This document shows, one piece after another, positions 26,835 to 36,079 of a stretch of 64,000 bases of DNA. Both the position numbers and the translations under genes were made by a program. Every line of letters starts with the position of its first letter. Within the stretch, counting starts at the first letter, position 1. Location of the stretch: assembly GCA_900314655.1 (NCBI GenBank), contig OMWC01000012.1, positions 30,025 to 94,024 on the forward strand, in the 5' to 3' direction. The notes under the pieces are model-generated. The model was not told the DNA's origin and ran no database searches. It was given only the letters and a program-made list of their open reading frames with translations. The stretch comes from an uncultured Prevotellaceae bacterium (GTDB taxonomy: Bacteria; Bacteroidota; Bacteroidia; Bacteroidales; Bacteroidaceae).

Positions 26835-26873
26835 ATACTTTTCTTTTATTTTAGCTTGTTAGAACTTGATAGA

Positions 26874-28634
26874 TTACCATCCCTGATACTCAGAATCAGC
26901 GCCTGACCATCCTTCGTTCTGTGCAACACGACCCTGAAGCACCTGGTTCTCAGGCATCTTCATGAATCCAGCCGTTGCCTTGAAACGAGCAGCATAGCCT
27001 CCGTTATGAGCCTTGTTTGTATCAGGCACTCCACGAGAATAAGTTGGCTGGTTGGTCTGCTTCTCAAGTGCAGCAGCAGCAATATGCCAGCGGCGGATGT
27101 CGTTCCAGCGTACACCTTCGAAAGCAAGTTCCCAGCGGCGCTCGTTTTGCAGGGCAGCAAGAGAATATGCACCTATCGGAGCAAGACCGGCACGCGCACG
27201 AACCATATTAATACCAGTTACGTCTTCCTTCAATTCGCTCTGCATCAGCAAAACGTCAGCAAAACGTAGCAGCACGAGGTCATGAATATTAGAAGTCTGG
27301 AAGTTTACACCATTCTCCCAACCTTTATCACCATACATGATAGCCTCGAAGCAGGGTTGATATTTGTTGGTTGCAGGATCGAAACCGGCAATGGCAGCCT
27401 GTTTCTTTTCAAAATAGTTGGTTTCCTGGATAAAGTCAGCCCAGGTAGCACCGCCGAAAGCATATGCAGGCAATTCTCGAACATCCTGAATGGAAGCATC
27501 GCGGCGCATATCATTAGGCTCTGCTGCCTTCCAATCGTCAACGAGATTGGGAGCCACAGGACCTGCACCCCAACCCTGTCCGAAGGGGAAAGTCTTGTCA
27601 ACATCCTGGCCGCCACGGATACCGAAATGCAGTGCATATCCATTACCATAGCCGATGGTTGTGCTCCACGAAGCCAATTTATTGAACTTGATGGCAAACA
27701 TTGACTCGGGATTGGTCGATGCCCCGGCATTCAGGTCATCCTCTACCCACTTCAGGTTCTGGCCTGCCGTGTAAGGATACTGCTCAACGGTATATTTGTT
27801 GGTATATGCCCAGAGGTTGCGGTAATCGGGAACGAGAGAATAACCGGAATTGTTCACACAGTCGTCGATATAACCTATAACATCCTGCTTCGTGAGTTTT
27901 GATCCATCAGGAAGATCAACGGAAGTCAGCGGATTGTAGGTCGTGCTAGTGAGAGCAGCCAGGTCAGTACCGTTACCATAGAAACCTGTATAGAACAACC
28001 ACACGCGAGCAAGCATAGCTTCAGCTGTGTACTTATCTACATGGCCATCAGAATATTTTTTGGCGGGCATATCCTTGGCAGCATCGCGAAGGTCCATCAG
28101 AATCTGTGCCCACAAGTCCTTAACGTCACCCTGTGAAGGATCAGTACCAGGCACTGTTACCAAAGGAACATTTCCATACTGAGAGGCCAGTTCATAATAG
28201 TAGAAAGCACGGAGGAACTTAGCCTCGCCAATATCCTGGGCCTTCACCTCATCAGAGAGATCTGTATTGGGAAGGGCGGACAGCAAGGCGTTGGCACGTC
28301 CGATGCCCTCATAGCGGTCCTTATAGAACTGCTCAGTCATGTTAGCATTATAGTTACAGAGCAAGTCCAAGGCCTGCATCATCTTATCGTTGGCACCACC
28401 ACCGCCGAGGTTATCGTCGGAAGCCAGCATGGAGAGGTAATAGAACGAAGCCTGGGGAGTGGCATTCACGGCGTTCAGATTCTCGTAGATAGCAGCGAGA
28501 GACGCCGTGGCATCTTTTTCTGTCTTCGGGAAATTCTCCGTTGTGCTGTCGGTCATGTTCTCTGAGTCGAGTGAGCAAGAAGCCAAACCGAGAGACATCA
28601 TTCCCACGACAGCAATATATGATAATTTTTTCAT
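26874..28634 (-). CDS. SusD/RagB-like lipoprotein (PUL2)
   Basis: This is the surface substrate-binding partner of the adjacent SusC. The lipobox is LASC (Cys20). The SusD N-terminal region has GEAKFLRAFYYYELASQYGNVPLVT (about 136-160), and the C-terminal signature is ERRWELAFEGVRWNDIRRW (about 507-525). Length is 586 aa. It is 13 bp from susC and 39 bp from the next lipoprotein gene, forming an operon. No carbohydrate-active enzyme is nearby, so the substrate is not predictable. Confidence 0.93.
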   Translation of the reverse strand: MKKLSYIAVVGMMSLGLASCSLDSENMTDSTTENFPKTEKDATASLAAIYENLNAVNATPQASFYYLSMLASDDNLGGGGANDKMMQALDLLCNYNANMTEQFYKDRYEGIGRANALLSALPNTDLSDEVKAQDIGEAKFLRAFYYYELASQYGNVPLVTVPGTDPSQGDVKDLWAQILMDLRDAAKDMPAKKYSDGHVDKYTAEAMLARVWLFYTGFYGNGTDLAALTSTTYNPLTSVDLPDGSKLTKQDVIGYIDDCVNNSGYSLVPDYRNLWAYTNKYTVEQYPYTAGQNLKWVEDDLNAGASTNPESMFAIKFNKLASWSTTIGYGNGYALHFGIRGGQDVDKTFPFGQGWGAGPVAPNLVDDWKAAEPNDMRRDASIQDVRELPAYAFGGATWADFIQETNYFEKKQAAIAGFDPATNKYQPCFEAIMYGDKGWENGVNFQTSNIHDLVLLRFADVLLMQSELKEDVTGINMVRARAGLAPIGAYSLAALQNERRWELAFEGVRWNDIRRWHIAAAALEKQTNQPTYSRGVPDTNKAHNGGYAARFKATAGFMKMPENQVLQGRVAQNEGWSGADSEYQGW

Positions 28635-28647
28635 TGTATCTTATGCT

Positions 28648-31600
28648 TTAGAATTTAACATTTACACCCACCATATAGGTACGTGGCTGCGGATAGTTAC
28701 AAACGTCAACACCAGTCACCCAAGGCTCATTACCATTGATGGCCCTACCATTTTCAGGATCCATACCCTTGTACTTGGTAATGGTGAAGAGATTCTGGGC
28801 TGCGAAATAGAGACGGAGTTGCTGGAATGGGCTGTTCTTCCAAACCTTTGTGAAATCATAACCGATAGTGAGGTTCTGCAAACGGAAATAGCCTGCATTC
28901 TCCACATAAAGATCTGAAACCTCCTGCCAGTTGGGACCTGTGTTACCAGGAGCCAAAAGTGGATATCTATTGCTAGTACCCTCACCGTGCCAATAGTCAT
29001 AAACCTCGGTAGTATAATTCTCATACTGTCCGTCGGTGAACTTACGCCATGAGCGTGCCACCTGCTGACCTAAAGCAGCGTAACCAGTCACAGAGATATC
29101 GAATCCCTTATAGTCTGCACCCAGGCTGAAGCCCATCGTTACATTGGGATGAGGATCTCCAAGATCCGTCTTGTCGTTATCATCTATAACACCGTCACCA
29201 TTTACATCTACGAATTTCAGGTCACCAGGCTTGATGCCAGCGCCTTGCTTAGAGTTAGCAGCATCACCATTGCAGTTTGCATTAAGGTAAGACTGAAGAT
29301 CGGCTGCATTCTGAATCACGCCGTCAGACTTATAACCGTAGAAGAAACCTATAGGATGGCCTACCTGCATACGAGCCATGGTACCTGTACTCTGAGCGAG
29401 CAAATCTTTACCGCCATCGATATAATCGGCAGCACCGTTGATTTCCGTCACCTCATTCTTATTAAGAGCCATATTCCAACCGATGTTGTAGTGGAAGTCC
29501 TCACCAACCTGGTCGCGCCAGTTCAAAGCGAGTTCAACACCCGTGTTCTTCACCGTACCAGCATTGCGCCACTGGTTGGCGAAACCTGTAGAAGCAGGAA
29601 TCTGCACATAGAGCAGGAGGTCCTTTGTCTTCTTGCTATACCAGTCGAAGGTCAAGCCAAGACGACCACCGAGGAAACGAGCGTCGAGACCGAGGTCAAT
29701 CTGCTCTGAGGTTTCCCAAGTCAAGTCTGTATTGGCCAAACGTGTAGAGTAAGCACCCTGTGTGGAATTATCCTTTGTGTTGTTGAAAGAATAGTTACCA
29801 AAGTTACCATAGCTGAAAGTTGTCATATAGGCGAACGAGTCACCGATGTTCTTGTTACCGTTCTGACCCCAACCAGCACGAAGTTTCAGGAAGTCAAGCC
29901 ATGAAGCAGTGCTCTGCATGAATTTTTCATTGGAAACCACCCAACCTGCAGACACTGAGGGGAAGTAACCCCAGCGCTTTCCGTCAACGAACTTAGATGA
30001 ACCGTCAGCACGGAGCACGAGGCTCAACATATAAGTTTCGTTGAAGTCATAGTTGATACGGCCAAAGTAAGACAATGAAGTCTCATCACCATAAGGAGTA
30101 CCGTCAACAGTTGCTTCGGAACGGTTTTCCGTAAGGCCTACATAAGCCTGCTTCATATTGCCAAAGATAGAACCTGTAGAAGTAGCATTGAGAGACTCTC
30201 CGAAACTTGGACGGCTCTGTCCGTATTCAGTACCGACCATGACATCGAAGTTGTTCTTTGCCACACGGAACTTATAATCCAAGGTATGAGTCATACCCCA
30301 GCCCCAGCCGAGACCTGTCTGCTGAGTCACCTGATCAAGATCACGCTTTGAACCCTGATCATTGCTATAATAGACAGGCAGATAAGAACGCCAAGACCAT
30401 GAACTCTGGTTGTAGTTCACCTGTCCGCGGTAAACCAGGTTCTTGATGGGCTGAATTTCTACATAGGCAACAGCGTTCATATTGAAGCTCTTCGATTTGT
30501 TATTGGCACTCTGTCCGTTGAGCATATTGTAAACAGGGTTACCCATATAACTATTGAAACCGAACCAGCCAGACTCACTCAGATAGTCGTGAGCCGTATA
30601 GTTGCCGCTTGCATCAAGCATAGGCAGAAGCGGATTGGCACGTACCATGTTCGACAGTTCGTTGCTATACTGGTTACCATTCTGAAGACCCTGATTCTGA
30701 CGATGCTGGAAGTACATGTTCTCACCGAACTTAATCACGTCATAATCTTTGTTGGCACTCTTCAGAATGACATGCTCAGAATTCAGACGGAATGTGAAAC
30801 GGCGGAAATCAGACTTTGCCATATTTCCGAAAACACCGTCCTGATACTGATAGCCGATACCTGTAGAGAACTTCGAAACCTCAGAACCGCCTGAGACGTT
30901 CAAGGCATGGCTCGTTGTCACGGCATTCTTATTACGAATGGCATCCAGCCAATCGGTACCTGGATTCGAGCCGTTTGCATAGGCCTCATACAGCCCTTTG
31001 TTAATCTCTGTCACGCCACCTTCTGGATTCACCTTCAAGAAAGATGACCAGTCATAGGCAGCACCGCCATTGTTCTGATTAACCATATCCTGAATCTGCA
31101 TGAATTGGCGAGCATTTAAGAGTTGGGGCATCTTGGCAACGTTCTGCCAGCCGATGTTTCCATCGTAACTGACACTCACCTTGCCAGCCTTACCTTGCTT
31201 GGTAGTGATGAGGATTACACCATTGGCACCATTGGCACCGTAGATGGCTGCCGAAGCTGCATCCTTCAACACGTCGATACGTTCAATATCGGCAGGGTTC
31301 AGGTTGTTGATGTCACCACCTGTCACGCCGTCAATCACGTAGATAGGCTTGGTGTCACTGTTTGTACCAGCACCACGTATGGCAACCTTAAAGCCATCAC
31401 CCGGCTGGCCAGAAACGGCCTGAATGCTCACACCAGGACTCTGACTCTGCAGAGCACCGAGTACCTGAGTAGTGTTCAGCTTGGTGATGTCCTCACCCTT
31501 CACTTCCACGGTAGCACCTGTCACGAGTTTCTTCTTCTGTACACCATAACCCACGACAACCACTTCTTCCAGCGTAGTGTCGTCTTCCTTCATGGTTACA

Positions 31601-31923
31601 TTGATAGAAGACTGATTGCCCACGACAACCTCCTGAGTCTGGAAGCCAATGTAACTGATCACCAGCGTAGCACCGGGCTGCACATTGAGAGAGAAGTTAC
31701 CGTCAATGTCGGTAACCGTACCGTTACTTGTACCTTTTTCCAGAATGCTGGCTCCGATAACCGGCCCCATGGCATCTGATACAGTACCCGTCACTTTCTT
31801 CGACTGCTGAACCGACTGAACGGTATTCACAGCAGCATCAGCATAGACACTTGGCGAATATGCCAAACCTAAAATGGCACATGCGCCAGCCATCAACGCT
31901 GTCTTTCCAAAGTTCTGATTCAT
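28648..31923 (-). CDS. SusC-like TonB-dependent receptor (PUL2)
   Basis: This is an outer-membrane TonB-dependent transporter. The signal peptide ends about residue 29 (VYADAAV). The carboxypeptidase-like domain (about 42-125: VTGTVSDAMGPVIGASI) precedes the plug (about 130-245; IYVIDGVTGGD, AASAAIYGANGANGVILITTKQGK) and barrel. It ends GVNVKF. Length is 1091 aa. The first 120 residues are strongly similar to the PUL3 SusC (MNQNFGKTA, KGTSNGTVTD), which indicates recent common origin. It has a long 5' leader that shares sequence with that of PUL3. Confidence 0.95.
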   Translation of the reverse strand: MNQNFGKTALMAGACAILGLAYSPSVYADAAVNTVQSVQQSKKVTGTVSDAMGPVIGASILEKGTSNGTVTDIDGNFSLNVQPGATLVISYIGFQTQEVVVGNQSSINVTMKEDDTTLEEVVVVGYGVQKKKLVTGATVEVKGEDITKLNTTQVLGALQSQSPGVSIQAVSGQPGDGFKVAIRGAGTNSDTKPIYVIDGVTGGDINNLNPADIERIDVLKDAASAAIYGANGANGVILITTKQGKAGKVSVSYDGNIGWQNVAKMPQLLNARQFMQIQDMVNQNNGGAAYDWSSFLKVNPEGGVTEINKGLYEAYANGSNPGTDWLDAIRNKNAVTTSHALNVSGGSEVSKFSTGIGYQYQDGVFGNMAKSDFRRFTFRLNSEHVILKSANKDYDVIKFGENMYFQHRQNQGLQNGNQYSNELSNMVRANPLLPMLDASGNYTAHDYLSESGWFGFNSYMGNPVYNMLNGQSANNKSKSFNMNAVAYVEIQPIKNLVYRGQVNYNQSSWSWRSYLPVYYSNDQGSKRDLDQVTQQTGLGWGWGMTHTLDYKFRVAKNNFDVMVGTEYGQSRPSFGESLNATSTGSIFGNMKQAYVGLTENRSEATVDGTPYGDETSLSYFGRINYDFNETYMLSLVLRADGSSKFVDGKRWGYFPSVSAGWVVSNEKFMQSTASWLDFLKLRAGWGQNGNKNIGDSFAYMTTFSYGNFGNYSFNNTKDNSTQGAYSTRLANTDLTWETSEQIDLGLDARFLGGRLGLTFDWYSKKTKDLLLYVQIPASTGFANQWRNAGTVKNTGVELALNWRDQVGEDFHYNIGWNMALNKNEVTEINGAADYIDGGKDLLAQSTGTMARMQVGHPIGFFYGYKSDGVIQNAADLQSYLNANCNGDAANSKQGAGIKPGDLKFVDVNGDGVIDDNDKTDLGDPHPNVTMGFSLGADYKGFDISVTGYAALGQQVARSWRKFTDGQYENYTTEVYDYWHGEGTSNRYPLLAPGNTGPNWQEVSDLYVENAGYFRLQNLTIGYDFTKVWKNSPFQQLRLYFAAQNLFTITKYKGMDPENGRAINGNEPWVTGVDVCNYPQPRTYMVGVNVKF

Positions 31924-32156
31924 ACTTAAGTATATTCTTTAGGTTATTAAAAGATAGTTATTATTCAATTCAAAAAACGCCGTATTCAGCGGATATATGT
32001 GATAGTCGCATCTGCTTAAGAAACAGGCGGCATGGTTGTGAACTTCATGCTGTACTTTCTTTTCCCATTCCTTCAGTTATTAAGTTACACATTATTAATA
32101 TATATATTAGTTGATTCATTCAAATTTTGGCTTACCTGGTAAGTTTTGACATTTTC
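31924..32156 (-). promoter_or_regulatory. Conserved long 5' leader of PUL2 susC
   Basis: About 230 bp separate the start codon from the putative -7 box. Four blocks match the PUL3 leader in the same order: 31924-31946 (22 of 23 bases), CGGCATGGTT (32028), GCTGTACTTTCTTT (32049) and ATTAAGTTA (32079). The last two are spaced exactly 30 bp apart in both. A common RNA-level or protein regulator is likely. Confidence 0.65.
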
Positions 32157-32162
32157 ACCGTG

Positions 32163-32170
32163 CAAAGTTA
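32163..32170 (-). promoter_or_regulatory. -7 box (TAACTTTG) for PUL2
   Basis: TAACTTTG on the minus strand matches TAnnTTTG, about 240 bp before the susC start. No TTTG is found at -33. The stretch 32171-32351 holds no other gene and nothing else that I can identify. Confidence 0.5.
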
Positions 32171-32351
32171 GGCAGAATAAAGTGAAATACATAATACTTT
32201 TTTGCTCATTTTTGAACTTTTCTTATCAAAATAGTACTAAGTAAACAAATTATCACCCATTATTTATCATTTCAACAGCAGATTCCTTCTTTATTGTAAA
32301 TTCAACACCTTTAGTTTTTGTTAAGTTTTCCACGGCATATAGCCTACATCC

Positions 32352-32399
32352 AAAAAGCAGGAAGGAGCAAAGCCGATGCCTTGCTCCTTCCTGCTTTTT
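32352..32399 (-). terminator. Strong terminator after rpmH
   Basis: A 19-bp perfect stem (32352-32370 with 32381-32399) with a 10-nt loop begins with AAAAA and ends with TTTTT. It can therefore act on both strands. It lies 27 bp past the rpmH stop. Confidence 0.9.
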
Positions 32400-32426
32400 G
32401 CTTCGTATTCTTACGAACGCCGAGGC

Positions 32427-32582
32427 TTACTTGCCGTGGTTCTCGTCAGAAACAGTTAACTTCTTGCGACCCTTTGCGCGGCGTGAAGCCAACACGCGAC
32501 GGCCATTCTTGGTTGCCATTCTCTCACGGAAGCCATGCTTGTTCACGCGACGGCGATTGTGGGGCTGAAATGTTCTTTTCAT
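32427..32582 (-). CDS. rpmH: 50S ribosomal protein L34
   Basis: This 51-aa protein of the large ribosomal subunit starts [18 protein letters not shown] and continues with [22 protein letters not shown], the near-invariant L34 sequence. A short C-terminal extension (TVSDENHGK) is typical of Bacteroidetes. It has its own promoter and terminator. It is not next to rnpA or dnaA, the usual neighbours elsewhere. In many Bacteroidales rpmH is instead near efp, as here. Confidence 0.97.
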   Translation of the reverse strand: MKRTFQPHNRRRVNKHGFRERMATKNGRRVLASRRAKGRKKLTVSDENHGK

Positions 32583-32628
32583 TGCTATTCTATTTTATTT
32601 TTATTTATGATTCAACGATTTCGGGCTG

Positions 32629-32659
32629 CAAAATTACTCATATTTTTCGAAATACCAAA
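32629..32659 (-). promoter_or_regulatory. rpmH promoter
   Basis: On the minus strand, TTTG (32656-32659), a 19-bp spacer and TAATTTTG (32629-32636) match the consensus. The start codon is 46 bp downstream. Confidence 0.8.
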
Positions 32660-32710
32660 GAAATATGCTAAATTTAATTGAAAGTTTTATGATTTTTTCG
32701 AAAATTGTAG

Positions 32711-32718
32711 TACCTTTG
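32711..32718 (+). promoter_or_regulatory. Upstream -7 box (TACCTTTG) before efp
   Basis: TACCTTTG is a second plus-strand -7 match, 84 bp before the efp promoter's -7 box. It is followed by a hairpin (32754-32781) that could stop its transcript after about 60 nt. Confidence 0.45.
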
Positions 32719-32753
32719 CGCGGTAAAACCGCACGAAGGCAGGCTGCATTCGG

Positions 32754-32781
32754 AAAAAACCAAATCATTATTTGGTTTTTT
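32754..32781. terminator. Bidirectional terminator-like hairpin overlapping the efp -33 box
   Basis: The 12-bp arms AAAAAACCAAAT and ATTTGGTTTTTT surround a 4-nt loop. The right arm contains the TTTG used as the -33 element of the efp promoter. It may end transcription arriving from the upstream box. Confidence 0.6.
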
Positions 32782-32802
32782 CGCTCTTTTGCACTACCTT
32801 TG
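32771..32802 (+). promoter_or_regulatory. efp promoter
   Basis: TTTG (32771-32774), a 20-bp spacer and TACCTTTG (32795-32802) match the Bacteroidetes consensus exactly. The start codon is 40 bp downstream. Confidence 0.85.
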
Positions 32803-32842
32803 CGCCCGAAAAGAACAATACATAATATATTAATAAGGTAAT

Positions 32843-33409
32843 ATGATTAATTCACAAGACATCAAGAAGGGAACAGCCATCCGCATGGACGGCGGCATCT
32901 GGGTATGCATCGAGTTCCAGCACCGCAAGCCGGGCAAGGGTAACACCGTTATGAACACCAAGCTGAAGAACGTGACCGACGGTCGCGTACTGGACCGCAC
33001 TTTCCAGGTAGGCTTCAAACTCGACGACGTACGTCTGGAGCGTCGCCCCTATCAGTTCCTCTACAAGGACGGCGACGACTACATCTTCATGAACCAGGAG
33101 ACTTACGATCAGGCTCCCATCGCCAAGGATCTCGTGACGGGTGTTGACTTCATGAAGGAGAGCGACATCGTGGAAGTGGTAAGCGATGCTGACACGGCTA
33201 CCATCCTCTTCGCTGAAATGCCCGTGAAGACCAACCTCCGCGTGACTCATTCAGAGCCTGGCATCAAGGGTGATACGGCTACCAACGCTACCAAGCCCGC
33301 CACACTGGAGACTGGTGTTGAAATCCGCGTGCCCCTGTTTATCGACGAGGGTGACCTCGTACAGGTTGACACCCGCGACGGTTCTTACCTGCAGCGCGTG
33401 AAGGAATAA
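32843..33409 (+). CDS. efp: Elongation factor P
   Basis: This ribosome-associated factor relieves stalling at polyproline. The KOW-like N-terminal domain has the tip FQHRKPGKGNTV, where Lys32 is in the position of the modified lysine. OB domains follow, with the C-terminal signature GDLVQVDTRDGSYLQRV. Length is 188 aa, typical. The stop TAA overlaps the start of the glycosyltransferase gene by one base (TAATG), so the two are co-transcribed. Confidence 0.97.
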   Translation: MINSQDIKKGTAIRMDGGIWVCIEFQHRKPGKGNTVMNTKLKNVTDGRVLDRTFQVGFKLDDVRLERRPYQFLYKDGDDYIFMNQETYDQAPIAKDLVTGVDFMKESDIVEVVSDADTATILFAEMPVKTNLRVTHSEPGIKGDTATNATKPATLETGVEIRVPLFIDEGDLVQVDTRDGSYLQRVKE

Positions 33410-34470
33410 TGAAATACAGCATCATCGTTCCCGTTTACAACCGCCCCGACGAAGTAGAGGAGCTCCTGCAAAGCCTTACGGAACAAGAACTGAAAGACTT
33501 TGAGGTTGTCATTGTGGAAGATGGTTCTCAAAAACCTTGCAAGGATGTTTGCGACAAGTTCGCAGACATCCTTGACTTGCATTATTACGCCAAGGAAAAC
33601 GGAGGCCCTGGCCAAGCCCGCAACTACGGAGCCGAGCGCGCCCATGGCGAATGGCTCATTATCCTGGATTCCGATGTGGTACTGCCCAAAGGCTATCTGA
33701 AAGCCGTTGACACGGCTTTATCAATGGAGAATGGAACTCTACATTCTACACTCGCCGCCTTCGGTGGTCCCGATGCATCGCACCCATCGTTTACGCCCGT
33801 ACAGAAAGCCATCTCCTACTCCATGACTTCCTTCTTTACCACCGGCGGTATTCGCGGCGGAAAGAAGAAGCTCGATAAGTTTTACCCCCGCTCCTTTAAT
33901 ATGGGCATCCGCCGAGATGTCTATCTGCAGCTGGGTGGCTTCTCAAAGATGCGCTTCGGTGAGGACATCGATTTCTCCTATCGCATCGTGGAGGCTGGCT
34001 ACAATCCCCAACTTTTCCCCGATGCTTGGGTATGGCACAAGCGACGCACCGATTTCCGCAAGTTTTTCCGTCAGGTCTATAATAGCGGCATTGCCCGCAT
34101 CAACCTCGAAAAGCGCCATCCCGGCACGCTCAAGCTGGTTCACCTCCTGCCTATGGTATTTACCGTAGGCGTCATCGCGCTGATTCTTCTAGCGGCCGTT
34201 GCCCGCGCCATGATTCACTACGATGCGCCCCATTGGCACACGTGGTTCTGGATCTGCCTGGCAGCCCTTTTCCCCATCCTGTTCTACAGCCTCGTCATTT
34301 TCATCGATTCCAGCATCCAAAACAAGAGCCTGAAGGTAGGACTGCTCTCCATTCCTGCAGCCTTCACCCAACTGATGGGCTATGGATTCGGCTTCATCGA
34401 ATCATGGTGGAAACGCTGTGTGATGAAGAAAGACGAGTTCCAGGCTTTCGAAAAGAACTTCTATAAATAA
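33409..34470 (+). CDS. Family 2 glycosyltransferase, membrane-anchored
   Basis: This is a GT-A fold sugar transferase using a nucleotide sugar. The N-terminal SIIVPVYNRPDEV (3-15), the DSD metal site in IILDSDVVLPKGY (about 84-96), and the later FGEDIDFSYRI and W-HKRR motifs are typical. Two hydrophobic segments (about 240-263 and 281-303) near the C-terminus anchor it to the inner membrane. Length is 353 aa. It is coupled to efp by a one-base overlap. The acceptor is unknown; an envelope polysaccharide is likely. Confidence 0.9.
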   Translation: MKYSIIVPVYNRPDEVEELLQSLTEQELKDFEVVIVEDGSQKPCKDVCDKFADILDLHYYAKENGGPGQARNYGAERAHGEWLIILDSDVVLPKGYLKAVDTALSMENGTLHSTLAAFGGPDASHPSFTPVQKAISYSMTSFFTTGGIRGGKKKLDKFYPRSFNMGIRRDVYLQLGGFSKMRFGEDIDFSYRIVEAGYNPQLFPDAWVWHKRRTDFRKFFRQVYNSGIARINLEKRHPGTLKLVHLLPMVFTVGVIALILLAAVARAMIHYDAPHWHTWFWICLAALFPILFYSLVIFIDSSIQNKSLKVGLLSIPAAFTQLMGYGFGFIESWWKRCVMKKDEFQAFEKNFYK

Positions 34471-34471
34471 A

Positions 34472-34581
34472 GTGCAGAAATTGTGCGGATGAAGTGCACA
34501 ATTTGTGCGCATCATCTGCACAAAATGTGCGCATCATCTGCAATAGTTGTGCAAGCCATCTGCACAAATTGTGCAAATGCG
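34472..34581. repeat. Five tandem 22-bp palindromic repeats
   Basis: Five units start at 34472, 34494, 34516, 34538 and 34560. Each contains TGCACAAnTTGTGC or a close variant, itself a dyad, plus an 8-bp spacer (GCATCATC-like). The period is exactly 22 bp, about two helical turns. The array begins 2 bp after the glycosyltransferase stop. Confidence 0.85.
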
Positions 34582-34585
34582 GTTG

Positions 34586-34641
34586 ATTACTGCCACCCCG
34601 CAAGCCCTTTAAATAAGGGAAGGTTGCAGAGTGGCAGTAAT
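34586..34641. terminator. Hairpin between convergent GT2 and GH105 genes
   Basis: The 11-bp perfect arms ATTACTGCCAC and GTGGCAGTAAT enclose a second stem (GCCCTT/AAGGG). No clear U-run is present. The position between convergent genes suggests termination or RNA 3'-end protection. Confidence 0.55.
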
Positions 34642-34662
34642 TATCAGAAAAACATTTTTATT

Positions 34663-36063
34663 TCAGAACTTCATGCTCCCGTCCACATTGAAGATGGGCG
34701 CATTGGTGGGAATTTCCTTGTCATAGAACTGTACGGCACTATCGTTCGACTTGGGATGCTGGCGTTTCAGCAGATTGATCATCTCAGCACCAGCCCAAAT
34801 CACGGGACCGTAACCATGGGCAGCCATCACATGAACAGGACGATAGGCATAGAATCCGGGATCGAAGCCCATGCCCGTGCCCACACAAACGTTCTCTACC
34901 TGACCTTTCTCATTCACCGACGACTCCACGGCATGCCAGGCCAGCTGGGCCACGGGGCCGTAAGCCTTCGCGTCTATCCAGCCTTTGTTGATGGCATGGG
35001 CGAAGCAATAGGCATAGATAGCCGTGGCAGAAGCCTCCAGATAGGTATCATTACGGTCAAGCAACTGATGCCAAAAACCGTCGTGATGCTGCAAGGCGGC
35101 CAGACCACGTACATGCGAACGCAGAAGTTCCATGATCTCTCCACGCTTCGGATGGTTCTCCGGCAGCACATCAAGCACCTCGCACATGGTCAGAATGGCC
35201 CATCCATTGGCCCTTCCCCAATGGAAAGCAGGATGATCGGTCATTGCTTCCACCCATCCGTGGCGGAACAGCCCTTTCTCTTTGACAAACATGCGCTGCG
35301 CAAACTGAAGCACTTGGCGCACAGCCTCATCGTAATAGCGCGCTTCACCGGTGTATTTACCCATATAGGCCACCGTGGGAATTCCCATAAACATGTCGTC
35401 GAGCCAAAGCGTGTTGTATTGCGGACGGATACGGGCAAAGGTCCCGTCGGCCAACCGATACTCCTTGTTGAGCACATAGTCGGAATAGTTGGCTATCATA
35501 TCCCCGAGGCCCAGGCTCTTATCCTTGAGTGATGCCTTGATCATTGCCGAACAAATAGCCCCGCAGTCATCGAGCGCATGAGGTTCGATCATCCGCCTCA
35601 CGTTGCCGTCTATCGACTTATTCTTCTCATATACCTTTTTATAATAGGGAGCAATCTGTGACAGGAACTTCATCCGGCCATAGACGTAGTCGCGGTAAGC
35701 TGCATCACCCGTAGCCTCGTAGGCTGCCAACACGCCAGAATAAGTGACGCCCCATTCGTAGCTCGTCAGTCGGAAGCCGCCGGGCTTCAGCTTCGTCTGT
35801 GCATCTATCTGCTTCCATTTCGTCACTTCCTCACCAGTCTCTCCGTTGATCAGCTTTGCCGGAGTCTCGCTGTCAATATACTTCAGCACGCGGTCCATCG
35901 TCTGCTTCACTTGTTCCACTGACGATACGCCATAACCTATCCGATAGGCCGGACGCATCAGGTGGAGCGGCGTGTTTGAATCATTCACTTGCTGTGCCAT
36001 CACAGGCGTTGCCACCATCATCAGGGCAACTGCCAAGGTTTTCATGTAGTTTGTCATTTCCAT
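34663..36063 (-). CDS. GH105 unsaturated rhamnogalacturonyl hydrolase
   Basis: This enzyme removes unsaturated galacturonyl residues left by pectate or rhamnogalacturonan lyases. The alpha/alpha barrel motifs HALDDCGAICSAMIK (about 160-174), TLWLDDMFMGIPTVAYMG (about 219-236) and FRHGWVEAMTDHPAFHWGRANGWAI (about 264-288) identify GH88/GH105. A signal peptide is present (TLAVALMMVATPVMAQ). The start could be 36063 or, better for the signal peptide, the in-frame ATG at 36045. Length is 466 aa. It follows the AraC regulator gene by 16 bp and may be under its control. Confidence 0.9.
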   Translation of the reverse strand: MEMTNYMKTLAVALMMVATPVMAQQVNDSNTPLHLMRPAYRIGYGVSSVEQVKQTMDRVLKYIDSETPAKLINGETGEEVTKWKQIDAQTKLKPGGFRLTSYEWGVTYSGVLAAYEATGDAAYRDYVYGRMKFLSQIAPYYKKVYEKNKSIDGNVRRMIEPHALDDCGAICSAMIKASLKDKSLGLGDMIANYSDYVLNKEYRLADGTFARIRPQYNTLWLDDMFMGIPTVAYMGKYTGEARYYDEAVRQVLQFAQRMFVKEKGLFRHGWVEAMTDHPAFHWGRANGWAILTMCEVLDVLPENHPKRGEIMELLRSHVRGLAALQHHDGFWHQLLDRNDTYLEASATAIYAYCFAHAINKGWIDAKAYGPVAQLAWHAVESSVNEKGQVENVCVGTGMGFDPGFYAYRPVHVMAAHGYGPVIWAGAEMINLLKRQHPKSNDSAVQFYDKEIPTNAPIFNVDGSMKF

Positions 36064-36079
36064 ATTCTATATTGTTAAT

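Noticed and set aside
30258..31779. Plus-strand open frames opposite the PUL2 susC
   Set aside because: They mirror the SusC plug and barrel and show no start signals or family motifs.
34483..35532. Plus-strand frame that starts in the 22-bp repeats and runs opposite GH105
   Set aside because: It lies almost wholly antisense to the GH105 gene, and its N-terminus is only the translated repeat array.
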